Position numbers and translations under genes: made by a program
Assembly (NCBI GenBank): GCA_946803715.1
Contig: CAMPET010000031.1
Location: 393,790-457,789 of the forward strand
Origin: Beroe ovata
Taxonomy: Eukaryota; Ctenophora; Nuda; Beroida; Beroidae
Direction: 5' to 3'
Length of the DNA: 64,000 nt
Notes under the pieces: generated by a model
Told to the model about the DNA's origin: nothing
Seen by the model: the letters and a program-made list of their open reading frames with translations, nothing else
Databases searched by the model: none
In this document: piece by piece, positions 35,157-46,800 of the stretch
Numbering within the stretch: position 1 is the stretch's first letter
Layout: every line of letters starts with the position of its first letter

Positions 35157-37705
35157 AAGCAAGAACAGAAGCAAGCAAGAACAGAAGCAACCAAAAACAG
35201 GGGCCGGGGCGCGCAACGCAACGTGTGCACGTTCGCAGGAATTCTCGACAGGGTCTATCAGTATCATCGATCGACAAAGTCTGACAAAGATTTCCATTTT
35301 CCCGGTGCAAGTGCAGAGTGCGTCAAGGTTGCAGATAGGATGCAAAATAAGGGCGCCATAGGTACAAATAGGCTACCAAAAATGGCGCCAATGGTGCAGA
35401 TAGGGTACAATGGTGTAAAACTGGAGTAATACTACTTTGTTATCGAATTTAAATATCTCAAAGTGCTAACACCAATGAAGTTAATAATTAACAATAACAC
35501 TCATAGATAAAATCATGATCAGCAGATAAAATCAACGCAGAAATAAACAAAATGATTCATAAGATTTGAAATTGAAAGACTAAAGGCTCAATCGAAAGCA
35601 ATTAGCAATAAGAATGTCTTCCATTGTTGCTCTAAGAAATTTATTGTCATTCTGGAAACAAAATCAAGCTCATCGTCAAAGAAGATGATGCACGCAGAAA
35701 TCTCGTATTCCACTAATGTTTCAATGACTCTCCGCATTGCTCAGTTGTCAAGGAAACGCCGTCGCGTGGTGTCAAGATTCTCTCTGACGTGGTGTCAAGA
35801 TTCTCTCTGACCTTTTGCACACTCCCGAGGACGGTCGCTCTCAGTTTCCTGCAAATGATGACGGTTCACTTGATTGAAAAACTTATAGCGATAGATTTGG
35901 AAAATTGTGGTACCAAATTACAATCACCGCGATAAACTAAACCCACCTTTAAACCATCTTTGTCGATAGCCGAAGAGTTAAGCCCATGTGCCATGTGTCT
36001 GCCCGATTTCTGAGCAGTTCAAACCTGCGAATATGAGAGCGGCAGAGAAAAGGTTAATGAGACTACGAAAAAAGAAAAGGGAAGGAGTGATTTTATGTGA
36101 GAGTGCTGTGGCCCGCCTCCCTTTATCGTTGGAGTTAACGTGCAAACAGACTGGCGCCACTCAGCCTGCCTCCCTCGGCCTAACACTTGTTGACAAAGCC
36201 ACAGCCAAGTGAAAATAGCTCGGAGTTGAGCACGAAGCGGGGATAACTCTCAGCGTAGTTATCTATTTCTTCTTCCGTAGAGTCCTCGTATTCAGTGGAG
36301 TGGATCAATATCTGGAACAAGCCATCTGATCTGGAAAAAGCCATCTGATCTGGAAAAAGTCATCCACATTCTACTTGACAATTCTTCGGCGCTAACGAGG
36401 TCTTTGAATTTGTCTTCGTAGCTTTGGTCTTCGTTCTTTGTCTCTACTCTTCGCTTCTTGGTCTTTATTCTTCATTCGTTGTCTTATAGTTCTTATAGTC
36501 TAATAGTTGTCTTATAGTTCATTTTTCTTCCGTCTATAATTTTCGACTTTATTCTTGGTTCTTTGTCTTCAGCGTTTATGTCTTTGTTCTTTGTCTTTGG
36601 TCACTGTTTTTCGTCTTGAATCTCCGTTCTCCGTCTCTACTTTCCACGTCTTTATCCTTCGATTTCGTATTACGTTAGTTCTTGGTTCTTTTTCTTTCAT
36701 CTCACAACACTGCACGACACTTAACCTCACTTCACCTCACGACACTAGACTTCACTTCACTCCACCTCACATAACTTCACTTAACGTCACAAAACTTCTT
36801 TCCACTGCACTTCAAAACATAACTCCTCACCAGAACAAACATGACAACACTGCAGAGCACCTTACTTAACTGTTCACTTAACACGTCACCTCACGTCACT
36901 TAACCTCACAACGCATCAATCGTAATCGATCATGCTATGGTAACGCTGTAGTTTATCGAGTATCAATAATCAGTATCAAAGTCGAGATTGTGTTAGGTTT
37001 AGTCAAGTGAACACGGGAATACGGTGATGAAGAATTGATCATACCTCGTGCGTAACCTCGACGTGCATAACCTTGACGTCAAAATTCTCGACGTGTATTA
37101 CCTTGACGTGCGAAACCTTTTGATCAATTCTTTATCATCGTATTGCCATATCAACTCAACAAATATAAGCATACATCAGAGGGATATTGAATTCTCGAGA
37201 AAAACCGGCGTTACCACAATCTTACCTCGCTGCAGTACACTTCACTCCACTTCACATCATCTCACTCCACTCTACTCCACTTCACATCATCTCACTTCAC
37301 TGCTCTACAATCCACTTCACATCATCTCACTTCACTTCACAAGGTTTCACTTCACAGTGAAAAACATAATCTTACTCGGAAGAAACAACAGAATAGAAAA
37401 CTCGCTAGTAGACAGTACAGACAGGACCTAGTACAGCAAAAAATGCAGATTCACCGCAATAATATAGGTGATAATCAGTTCCAGATTTGCTTGTAAGAAG
37501 TAGTGTTGTAAATTGAAGTGATTATAAATGGGAAGATCAAGATCATTAACATACAGAACATTCATTTCACAGGAAGTCATCACCTAAATAAAGTTCACTA
37601 AGTGTCTCGACTTAACTTTGGCTACCTGATTTCCCAGAGCTTCGCTTGATCATCTTAAACAACCGTGTCTTCGAATGATGAAGATCTGAAATGGGGAATG
37701 GGATT
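35157..37705. other. Gene-poor stretch with degraded repeats
   Basis: No supported gene. At 35240-35290 there is a third partial copy of the fold-back arm (ctcgacagggtctatca...tcgatcgacaaag). At 36370-36680 there is a degenerate ttctttgtctt-rich pyrimidine tract. At 36700-36900 and 37220-37350 there are cacttcacctcac-like low-complexity runs. At 37048-37118 there are four degenerate units of about 18 bp (aaccttgacgtg). Open frames here of 60-127 codons are made of these repeats. One or more could hide promoters or non-coding RNAs, but I see no direct sign. Confidence 0.55.
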
Positions 37706-37710
37706 ACACC

Positions 37711-40700
37711 TCATCTTCCAGCACCCGGCACCAAAACACTAGGCAGGTCACCTTGCCGGAAGGAAGATTGTGCTGGAGGAATTAGTGGTGGTGTCAACAT
37801 CGGATCGGAGTGCCAAGCGGTGTCAAGGTTTGATAAAATCTGAAAATTAGGATTATCAAACTGATCGATAACGTAAGAATACCAAAACAGAACTTTGCGA
37901 CAACACCAAATAAAAAATCTCACCTGTGTGAGCTGAAGCTGCCAGATGGAGATTCGGAGCGTCACGTCCGGCGGCGTGTCAAGCGGTGTCCAGGCGGCGT
38001 GTCAAGCGGTGTCCAGGCGGCGTGTCGAGTGGAATCCACTGTCATGCGAAATCATCACATGAAAAGAAAGGTTAACATTAGCACAAGAAATAACACCCTG
38101 TTTCGAAAAGGATGGGTCCCTTACTGTGAAAAAAGGTTATGAGAATAAAGAAACTCACAACAAAAACATTAGATGAATACAGATAATTCTTACCTTAAAT
38201 GCTCTTCTCTTTCTTTGATACAAACCCATTTCTTCAGCTCTCCCCTCACAAGGCGTTGATCGGTTCCGATGGTTGCGTGAAAATATACGGATATGGTTAG
38301 TAAGACATAAACAGATATAATATGACCCTGAGAGAGAGTGTTAGTGTACCTGTAGGGAAATAGTGTTAGTGTACCTGTAGGGGAAGAGTGTTAGTGTACC
38401 TGGAAGAGAGTGTTAGGTGTACAGGACTAACTTAACCTACCAAATTTTACGCGATCGGACGGGCTTGCCAGCCCCACCCCCCAATAACAAATGGGCTTGC
38501 CAGCCCCACCCCCCAGTAACAAATAATAACAAACAGTACGCACTTACTGTTGCTGGAGCTTGTATAGGTGATATATTACACTAACCTACCTAGAATTAGA
38601 AACGTGCGAACCTTAAACTAGATATTCATAGTATATGATATTCATAGGATATACCTGAAACAAATATACAATTGCTGCCGACTTAGGAAAGAGCTGACTG
38701 GTACCCACTCCCTCATTTCACGCTATGGAGTAAATCGACACTGGCCTGTTTTAACCCATAACGTGAGACACTCAGAGTGAATGCCATGGTCAACTCCCCG
38801 AGAGTAGGGCAGAAAAAAGATGCCATAACCAAAACCAATGCAAAAACGAGGTCAAGAAAGGGTGGTAGTACGGAAGGTTTTGGTTATGGCATCAGAATGG
38901 TACCCGAGTGAAAGTTTATTGGAGAAAACCAATAAACTATTTAAAAGAGCTAGCAAAATCTACCTAAGTAGTTCAATAAATCTCTAAGAGAGCGGGGTGG
39001 GTTGTGAATTGGTGTAAAATAGTGAACAATCAATAGAAATAATGAATCAAAATCAAATATTGCCAGCCCCGGGTAAGAGGTTTTCACTTTTCCATCTCTA
39101 TTCTTTATTTCATAATCAGATTCCTAATTAATAAGAAAGGACGGTAGCTACCCATTAACATAGCACTTTCTGTGCCCATTACATATACATAGCACTCCCT
39201 GTGCCCATACCAATTCCATCATTTCAACTTAAACTAGACCGCACACAATTGTGCCCAGAAATATGATAAACCCGGGGTAAAAATAATTTAACTCTCGCCT
39301 ATAACCTGAGTGGTTTCCTCGTTAAGCTAAGATTAACGCTCACGATGAGCCCTTGTACATATTAAATGAGCATTAGCGGATAATATAAATCAAACTGGTA
39401 ACTACAAAGGCAATGTTTTCCCAAATGAAGTCATGGCCTAGGGTCTTAGATGATCTACTGTATCCAACCGTGAGGGCCCTATCATGCAAACGCTAGTGCG
39501 ATCACTTACTCTCGGATGCTGTTTCGAAACAAGGCACCCGGAGCAAATGCATCGCTCATTATCACGCAGCATAATAGTGCCAATTGGACCAGGCACACAG
39601 CGTACGCAGGTCGGCCCTTCGAGAACACTCGACTGTGAAAAGGGGCCTTCTTTTTTTAACGGTGAGGCATCCTGATCCGAGCTCCGGAGGGGATTGAATT
39701 CTCCATCAACGACGGGGATGCGAAAGCTAGGGCGGCCTAGCAGTCCAGCCAGGATGCCTCCTATGGGTCTGGCACATGGCGCCAAATGGGGAAACATTGC
39801 AATTATAGAAAACACTTTGATATTTAAAGCCAAAACGGAAAATAAAACTCTTGTCGCGCGTTGATGCCCGTGAAATGGTTAAATTAAGTGTCCCTCACGT
39901 GTTACAATCACAATATCTCAGGAATCAGGATAGAGAAAATCATAGAACCCTCTAACTTAGTTACCCAAAGGACGTGAAGAATGTCCTGATAACAATCCAC
40001 TCAGGTTAGATACACTTAGTTCGTGTGATTAACATAGAGAATTGGCCATCTATAACAGGAATACAATTATAGGAAGTGAGAAAAATATGTAATTGTTTAA
40101 ATTATAGAAGTAACTATAAGAATGATAGGAGCGTTCACACAGTCTCAACATAATCCTCTCCTACTGAAAATGTCTCAACTGAAAGTGTTTCGTTTGAAAG
40201 TGTCTCTATAGAAATGAGGTCACAATATATACTGTTACTCATCAAAATTATCAGATGCTTCTTAGTAACCCTATTTAATAGCTAGTTAGTAGTTAGTGTT
40301 ACTTACTGATGATTATAAACTTTAATCTAACTCCTTTATAAGTCTAGTTAGACCAAGTTAGACCAAGGAACCCCTATTTAACACATCAAAACCTATCTAA
40401 CGTACATAACTAAAAAGTTAAATACCAGTTTACTACAGCTAGGTGAGAGTGACATGACGGTGACCAANCACAGTCTCAACATAATCCTCTCCTACTGAAA
40501 ATGTCTCAACTGAAAGGGTCTCGTTTTAAAGTTAATTGAAAGTGTCTCTTTAGAAATGAGGTCACAATATATACTCAATACTGTTACTTATCAAAATTAT
40601 CAGCTGCTTCATAGTAACCCTGTCTTAAAGCTAGTTAACTTACTCAATGATCATAAAAACCGTTATATGTCTAACTCCTAGTTACACCAAGTTAGACCAG

Positions 40701-42422
40701 GAAGCTCCCATCTAAAATATTATAACCTATCTAACGCACATAAATAGAAAGTAGAATACCAGTCAACTACAGCTAGGTGAGAGTGACATGACGGTGACCA
40801 AATTGTGGGGTGGCGGGTACCATTCTAATTAAGGTGAGTGTGACAATAAAATCAATGAATAATTAAATAAGGCAACTCTCCTCCCAAGGGAGGAGAACTG
40901 ACTTCAAACCAACCACAGTTGCCTTTCAGCCCGAAGAGATTCCACTTAAAAAACCAAGGGGACATCCACTTTCTCGCTAACCTCCCCCTAAATCAATCCC
41001 TATCAAAAATTACAGAACCGAATTCCCAAATTCCCGTTCCCTGAACTAAAATTCGGGCATCATGGAAACTGCTACGAACACACACATACAGACAGACAGA
41101 TCTTACTTCGTCTACCCTGACAATTTGTCTAGAGTAGACTCGTAACACGCTGATAGCCCGCTCGTCTAATCCTCTCGTCAAGTCCTCTCGTCAAGTCCTC
41201 TTCTTCTCAGTCTCTTCTGGAGGAACAAGCTCAGTTAGTGACAAGTCAAAGGTAGTCGGAGTTCAAAATGGCTACCTCAGGGAATCGCAGTATCACTATC
41301 ATCGACTATGAGTCTATGCTTTGATGCTTACCAGAACACTGCGCAGTTGATGATCCATGATACGCGTCCCCATGCGAACGGGAAACCGGTTCTTCAGCTG
41401 AAATAAAGACAAAATGTCAGTTGCAAGAATGAGACAAAGATTGAGTTGTGGATTGAGAGTAAGAGATCAATCAAAAGAGACAGAGGAGGTTTTCTGTCCA
41501 TAGTTTCTCAAGTGTCTGTTCCAATATAGTCCATTTTGTCCAAATCGATTATCCGTTGTTTTTATAGTGTATTCTGCTCAAATCCATAGTTTTCAGGTTG
41601 TTCATTCTGCCCATTGCACTCAATTGTTCTCATTCTGCTAACAATCACTGATAATTCTCATCAATCGAATATTCTGCCCTGTTTCCATGGATCCCATTCA
41701 TCACATCCAATCTGTTCCAGAGTTTCTTAATCTCCTCCACCCCCCAAGCAAACGTCTTTCCAGACGTTGAAAGTTACAGTAGAAAACCGTGAATGTGGAG
41801 GAATGCAGTGAATATGTGGAGGAATGCAGTGCTCTTGAGAAAAATGGTCCATGGGGCGCTTAGCAGCACCGCTAAGTCGCAGGAAAAATCGGCTTTTATG
41901 AAAATAACCAGTAGAAATTCCTGTTGAAATCTAACCTGTTGAAATCCCTGAGCAAGCTCAGATGATGCTGGACGGATGTGAGGTCGCTGTCTTGAGGAGG
42001 GAACAGGGGGAAGCGTGGTACGGATACCAGGGGAGGTGGCTCGTGGGATACCAGTTGGGATACTATAGGACTGGGAACTGGGTCACGAGACATCTCGTAT
42101 TCTCTCTGGAAGTGGACGGAGAGCCTCCATAGCGTAGTGTGGAGGGATGTCGTCTGAAATGGGAAAATAAGTGAAAATCGGTGAAAATAACTGAAATTGG
42201 CACTTGCGTACCGATGAATCCATTGATAATGTTTAACCGTTGTCGATAATTGAAAGAATAACTTGTTTCCCACCGAAAATTGTGATAAAATGGGGAAATC
42301 CTCGACTCTTACCTTCCACTGCACAGGAATCAGCGCACTGTAGGGTGTAAGCGAGTGTTGGGGAGTCTGCTGCCGTGGATACAGGATCGTCAGCTGCGGC
42401 AGTCGTCGGAAATTCTTCAAAT
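37711..42422 (-). CDS. Unidentified gene, putative exons
   Basis: Putative coding exons with good splice signals: 42313-42422 (LKNFRRLPQLTILYPRQQ...), 41936-42153 (LWRLSVHFQREYEMSRDP, then a Pro/Val-rich piece VSVPRFPLFPPQDSDL), 41332-41397 (LKNRFPVRMGTRIMDHQLRS), about 37924-37966 (TLRISIWQLQLTQ) and 37711-37839 (ILSNLDTAWHSDPMLTPP... ending VPGAGR, stop at 37711). The last two join in phase. The join from 41936 to 41397 does not keep frame, so at least one exon is missing or the exons belong to two genes. An intron of about 3.4 kb would separate 41332 from 37966 and is full of repeats. I do not recognise the protein. Confidence 0.35.
37976..38040. repeat. 24-bp tandem repeat
   Basis: About 2.5 copies of ggcggcgtgtcaagcggtgtcc, again a GTGTCA-containing unit, lie next to the putative exon near 37966. 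Confidence 0.8.
39438..39833 (-). CDS. Hypothetical 131-codon open frame
   Basis: An intronless frame from MALNIKVFSIIAMFPHLAPC to DTVDHLRP. It holds several Cys in pairs (CVRC, CICSGC) that could suggest a small zinc-binding fold, and it is locally more GC-rich than its AT-rich surroundings. It has no recognised family and no splice context. It could be a mobile-element fragment, a small gene or chance. Confidence 0.2.
   Translation of the reverse strand: MALNIKVFSIIAMFPHLAPCARPIGGILAGLLGRPSFRIPVVDGEFNPLRSSDQDASPLKKEGPFSQSSVLEGPTCVRCVPGPIGTIMLRDNERCICSGCLVSKQHPRVSDRTSVCMIGPSRLDTVDHLRP
40136..40800. repeat. 332-bp tandem duplication with a single N
   Basis: Copy 1 (about 40136-40467) and copy 2 (about 40468-40800) both start cacagtctcaacataatcct and end agtgacatgacggtgaccaa. 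They differ by scattered substitutions and small indels. A single N sits at the junction (40468), so the join may be an assembly scar, but the divergence argues for a real duplication. Confidence 0.9.
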
Positions 42423-42639
42423 CTGAAGAAAAATCGATTAGAGGACGATTTGGACGTTTTCCGGGTAAAATTTGCCGAAAACTAATGCTAATCATGGAAA
42501 TTAGGGCTAATATTGAAGTAGTAGTGATGTTTGAAAAGATTCGGAAAGGCAAAGCTTTGAAAAGTTGAGATAAATTAAGAAAAATCTATCTAAAATCGTC
42601 AACTCGAAATTAACGCACCTCACAACAGCATCCCCAGGA

Positions 42640-42860
42640 GCTCAGGAACAAAGAAAACGAGACGAGAAATGAGCGAAATGGGCGGCAAACCAAACGGGGT
42701 GCGGACTCACGCAAGTCCGTGACCCCGCACGCTCATTGGCTGGGATGAGGCAGGCGACTGCGTTACGCGCTCTGATTGGCCGATAGAGGTCACGCGCACA
42801 TCCACGTGACAAGATAGGACAGATGTGTGTTCGTGGTCTCTCCCAGTTGATCACAGTTTA
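42640..42860. promoter_or_regulatory. Candidate promoter with CCAAT and E-box motifs
   Basis: A GC-richer island contains two ATTGG (CCAAT on the minus strand) elements at 42735 and 42775, 40 bp apart, and CACGTG at 42803 and again near 42884. It lies just upstream of the minus-strand unidentified exons. CCAAT pairs of this kind are common in animal housekeeping promoters; the assignment is inference. Confidence 0.45.
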
Positions 42861-43023
42861 TGAGTTACTGCGCGCACAAATCCCACGTGTGAGAGAAACT
42901 GATGTACGATTGAATGTAGGGAACACACGGTGTGAGTGTGTGTATGAGTTGAAGTGAATATATGAGTGTGTGTAATTGAAGAAATAGAAATGAGTGTGTG
43001 GGTGTAGAAATAGATGACCGGTT

Positions 43024-43432
43024 ATGTGTGTGTGTGTGTGTGTGTGTGTGTNNNNNNNNNNNNNNNNNNNNNNNNNNNNNNNNNNNNNNNNNNNNNNNNN
43101 NNNNNNNNNNNNNNNNNNNNNNNNNNNNNNNNNNNNNNNNNNNNNNNNNNNNNNNNNNNNNNNNNNNNNNNNNNNNNNNNNNNNNNNNNNNNNNNNNNNN
43201 NNNNNNNNNNNNNNNNNNNNNNNNNNNNNNNNNNNNNNNNNNNNNNNNNNNNNNNNNNNNNNNNNNNNNNNNNNNNNNNNNNNNNNNNNNNNNNNNNNNN
43301 NNNNNNNNNNNNNNNNNNNNNNNNNNNNNNNNNNNNNNNNNNNNNNNNNNNNNNNNNNNNNNNNNNNNNNNNNNNNNNNNNNNNNNNNNNNNNNNNNNNN
43401 NNNNNNNNNNNNNNNNNNNNGTGTGTGTGTGT
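43024..43432. repeat. GT microsatellite with 369-bp gap
   Basis: (GT)n is interrupted by 369 Ns (43052-43420) in the spacer between INTS3 and the upstream unit. Open frames across it are not genes. Confidence 0.97.
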
Positions 43433-43858
43433 ACTGTGTGGGGAGGATTGATATATAGAGCACCCAGTCCCGGTCCCGGATCTACAAAGCCAGAGCTTCC
43501 TCTCATTAACCGCGATATAATCACGTAGACGAACACTAAATAAAACAAAGACTTGAGGCTTTGAACGGCCGTACGGCAATGATAAAGTATACAGCACTGA
43601 GATACTGATATAACGTTAACAAAAGTAGTGTCTCATGTGTAGAAGCGTGAAATGATCAAACTACCGTTTCCCATTTAAAGATACGGACACTCCTTCGGAC
43701 ACTGTTACCAAATAAAAATTCTATATCATAAAATTTGAGATAACGATAAAAAGTTGTGAGAATAACAATAAACAACAACTATTATAATATCTGTCAATTC
43801 AAAGCACAGCAGTCAAACTATCACACGATAAACTGTGTTTTCCCGTGAGAGTCAGCTG
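43433..43858. other. INTS3 3' flank
   Basis: AT-rich spacer with several ataaaa/aataaa-like words and no coding exon. Likely INTS3 3' untranslated region. Confidence 0.5.
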
Positions 43859-46800
43859 CTATTCGTCATCGCTATCCAGCACGGAGACATCTCTCTTTCT
43901 CTTGGCAAACTTGGGTCTCTCGTCCACATCAGAGTCAGAGTGGGCATTATCAGAGTCGGAGTGGAGGCCACTTCTCTCGGGTGAGTTCTGTTCACTGCCC
44001 GCTCGTCGCATCATCCTGAGGGATCATACTGAGATCAACTCTGTGTAAACAACGATCTGTGTTAACTATAATTACACGAGTCACAACTTCCCTATGTGTG
44101 AGAGCTTCCTAATAATCATTGTACCCTAATACTATTAGGGTCTAATACTAATAGTCAGAGTTCCCTTAGTGCCACAGGGGCGATTTGACACCTACCCCTG
44201 AACTACAGTACAGTTATCCTTGACTGACTGTGATATGAAACTGTAACTGGACTGTATCTGACGCCACAGGTTAGCCTGGTCGAATATCACGTGGTTCTGA
44301 TCAACTGCCTGCAGCACGGGATTACCATGGTAACAGGGATAACCATGGTGACAGGGATAACCATGGTAACAGGGATAACCATGGTAACAGGGATTACCAT
44401 GGTAACAGGGATTACCATGGTAACAGGGATTACCATGATAACAGGGATTACCATGGTAACAGTGATTACCATGGTAACAGGGATTACCATGGTAACAGGG
44501 ATTACCATGGTAACAGGGATTACCATGGTAACAGGGATAACCATGGTAACAGGGATTGCCATGGTAACAGGGATAGCCATGGTAACAGGGATTACCATGG
44601 AAACAGGGACTACTGATAGAGTAATTACAGTTTTCCAGCCTCACCTGACAAATGGTCTCAACGAACTGAACGAGTATATTGAGTCTCTTATCGTCCATTG
44701 AGGAGACTGCAGCCCCGATAAACCCCTCGATAATCCTGATAACCCCTTCCCCGTACTTCTCAATCCACCAAACTGTAATCGGTACAACCTGTGATAGATA
44801 AGTATGAATAAAATTAGAAACAAATTAGCGACTCTGTGACCTGATAATTACAGCTAAATCTATCTGCAACAACTCACAAGTTGCTTCTCAAAGTTCTGCA
44901 GGAAGATTATCTTCTTCACCACTTTCTCAGTCGGCTTGACCGACTTGAGGAATATGAGCATAGAACTGAATAGCTCGTAGTGATGTGTGTCCTTGATATC
45001 CTTGAGGACATCGATCACAGACTCGGAGGGGACACTTTCAGCAGAGAGTAGCTGCCAGACACAGTACTGTTCGAATGTCTCCCACTCAAGTGTGGCTCGG
45101 AGAAGAGAACTGATACTACGGACATTGAATATCTTTATCTTCTTACTCATTACGTTACCTGGAGGAAGAGTGAGTGTTAACACTCCTGACAACATCACAA
45201 TTAACACCACTCACACCAATGACAACACTTCCCGGTAATTAACACCACTGACAACAATCATAGCACTTCTCAGAGGTTGTCATGACAACACAAGACAACA
45301 CTCACATATGGAAACAACACTCACATATTATGACAACATTCACATATGACCACTATAGTGACAACACTCACATATGGAAACAACACTCACATATGACCAC
45401 TAGTGACAACACTCACATATGATCACACTCACATATGACCACTAAAGTGACAACACTCACATATGATAGTATGGAGCTGTTGCGAGTCTATACACGACAC
45501 TATAAGGTGGAGCAAGTTAGCGTTGCCCGTGGTAACAGAGGGAAACTTGAGGTAGATGTCTGGGATAATCTTGTAGAACGTGGCTGGACTGTCCTCCTCT
45601 TGACATATACGGAGATCCTCCGTCAGACACGCCTTGAGATTCCCAGCCGAGGTGTAGCTTGCGAACTCTAGAGAGAGTGGGATCAATGAACTCACTGAGA
45701 AACTACCATGGCAACTGTCATGGCAACTAACATAGCAACCTGCTTAGTGCATAGCAACCGACTTAGTTACCAACTCAGCAACACGTACTAACCCGAATAG
45801 AGGTCTAGCTGTGCTCTACTGTACAGGTAGTAGAGAAGATGGTAACCCACCCTCGGTTCCACTGTATAGAACTCTGACAAGAACTTCCATATTCGTGGTC
45901 GCTTGTCCTTGGTCAATATGGACAGAAGTTGGAATATTCCATGATGAAGGGGGACCTGAGAGTCGTCATCATCGAGCACACTCAGACCAAAGTATGGTTG
46001 TAAGGGAAGCTGGAGACACTTGGCGACCACAGCCAGTTTAGGGCGTGTCCAAGCAGGGTGGTCCATAATCCGAGATATGACGTTACCAAACGATGTTCGT
46101 TGTGACACTGGCTCAGTCTCGTACGCAAACAACCGTACTTCCTGGGTGAGGAGGAGAGTGAGGGGGATCAGAGTGAGTTTTCTCTGGGAGATTGGTGAGA
46201 ACTCACCCCACGAGCACCCACACATCGTGGAGAAGTGTACAAATCTCCACGATGGAAGACTTTGTTTCATCACTGCAAGACAAACCTCCTTGATGACAGG
46301 ATCCAGCTCGTCTATGAGGCTGGACAGTCCCGTGTCATCAGCATCAGAGTAGTCTGATGCGGAGTCAGCCCCTCCCCTCTCCTCCCCATTCTCCGTGGTG
46401 CCCCCTGCGTCCGGGGTAAACTGTGCCATGCACTCCTCGGGAGAGCCGAAAGTGTCACTAACCGGGATACCAGCAGCTGATTCCACTGCCGCTGAGAGAG
46501 GGGAGAGAGAATTAGATGAGAGGAGTTTCGATAGGGTCACGAGACCAGGGCGACCAGCAATTTCCTGGTGATCTCGGAGCGATATATACTCAGTAAGCAG
46601 CGAGCGACTGGGCAACTTGTTATCAGATGGCTTCCAAGTGGAGCTAGCGATACTGCAGTAAGCATGAAACTTCATCCGTATGTACTTATTTCAATAGTCA
46701 ACAATAGCAAACTGAAATATTCAAAGAGTAGCAGTTTTTGTTTGAGCTACACACTCACTACTCACGTTTCTGCTCGATGTCAGGTGAGAGAGTGAGATCT

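Larger units (their letters stand above)
38061..41330. other. Repeat-rich intron or intergenic stretch
   Basis: This contains a 27-30-bp repeat (agtgttagtgtacctgtagg, four units, 38335-38420), a 33-bp unit twice (gggcttgccagccccacccc, 38460-38525), a perfect 18-bp inverted repeat (38819-38836 with 38876-38893), an isolated 131-codon minus-strand open frame (39438-39833) and a 332-bp tandem duplication (40136-40800). No recognised protein. The composition is AT-rich with abrupt GC-richer patches, suggesting a mosaic of old mobile-element debris. Confidence 0.55.

Noticed and set aside
39777-39800. TGGCGCCAAATGGGG after a CA dinucleotide, resembling a retrotransposon primer-binding site
   Set aside because: Only about eight bases fit, and no matching long terminal repeat, gag or pol was found on either side.
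44192-44701. Open frames with repeated NPCYHG and ITMVTG on both strands, resembling a repeat protein
   Set aside because: These are translations of the 18-bp minisatellite in an INTS3 intron; the length 18 keeps every frame open on both strands.
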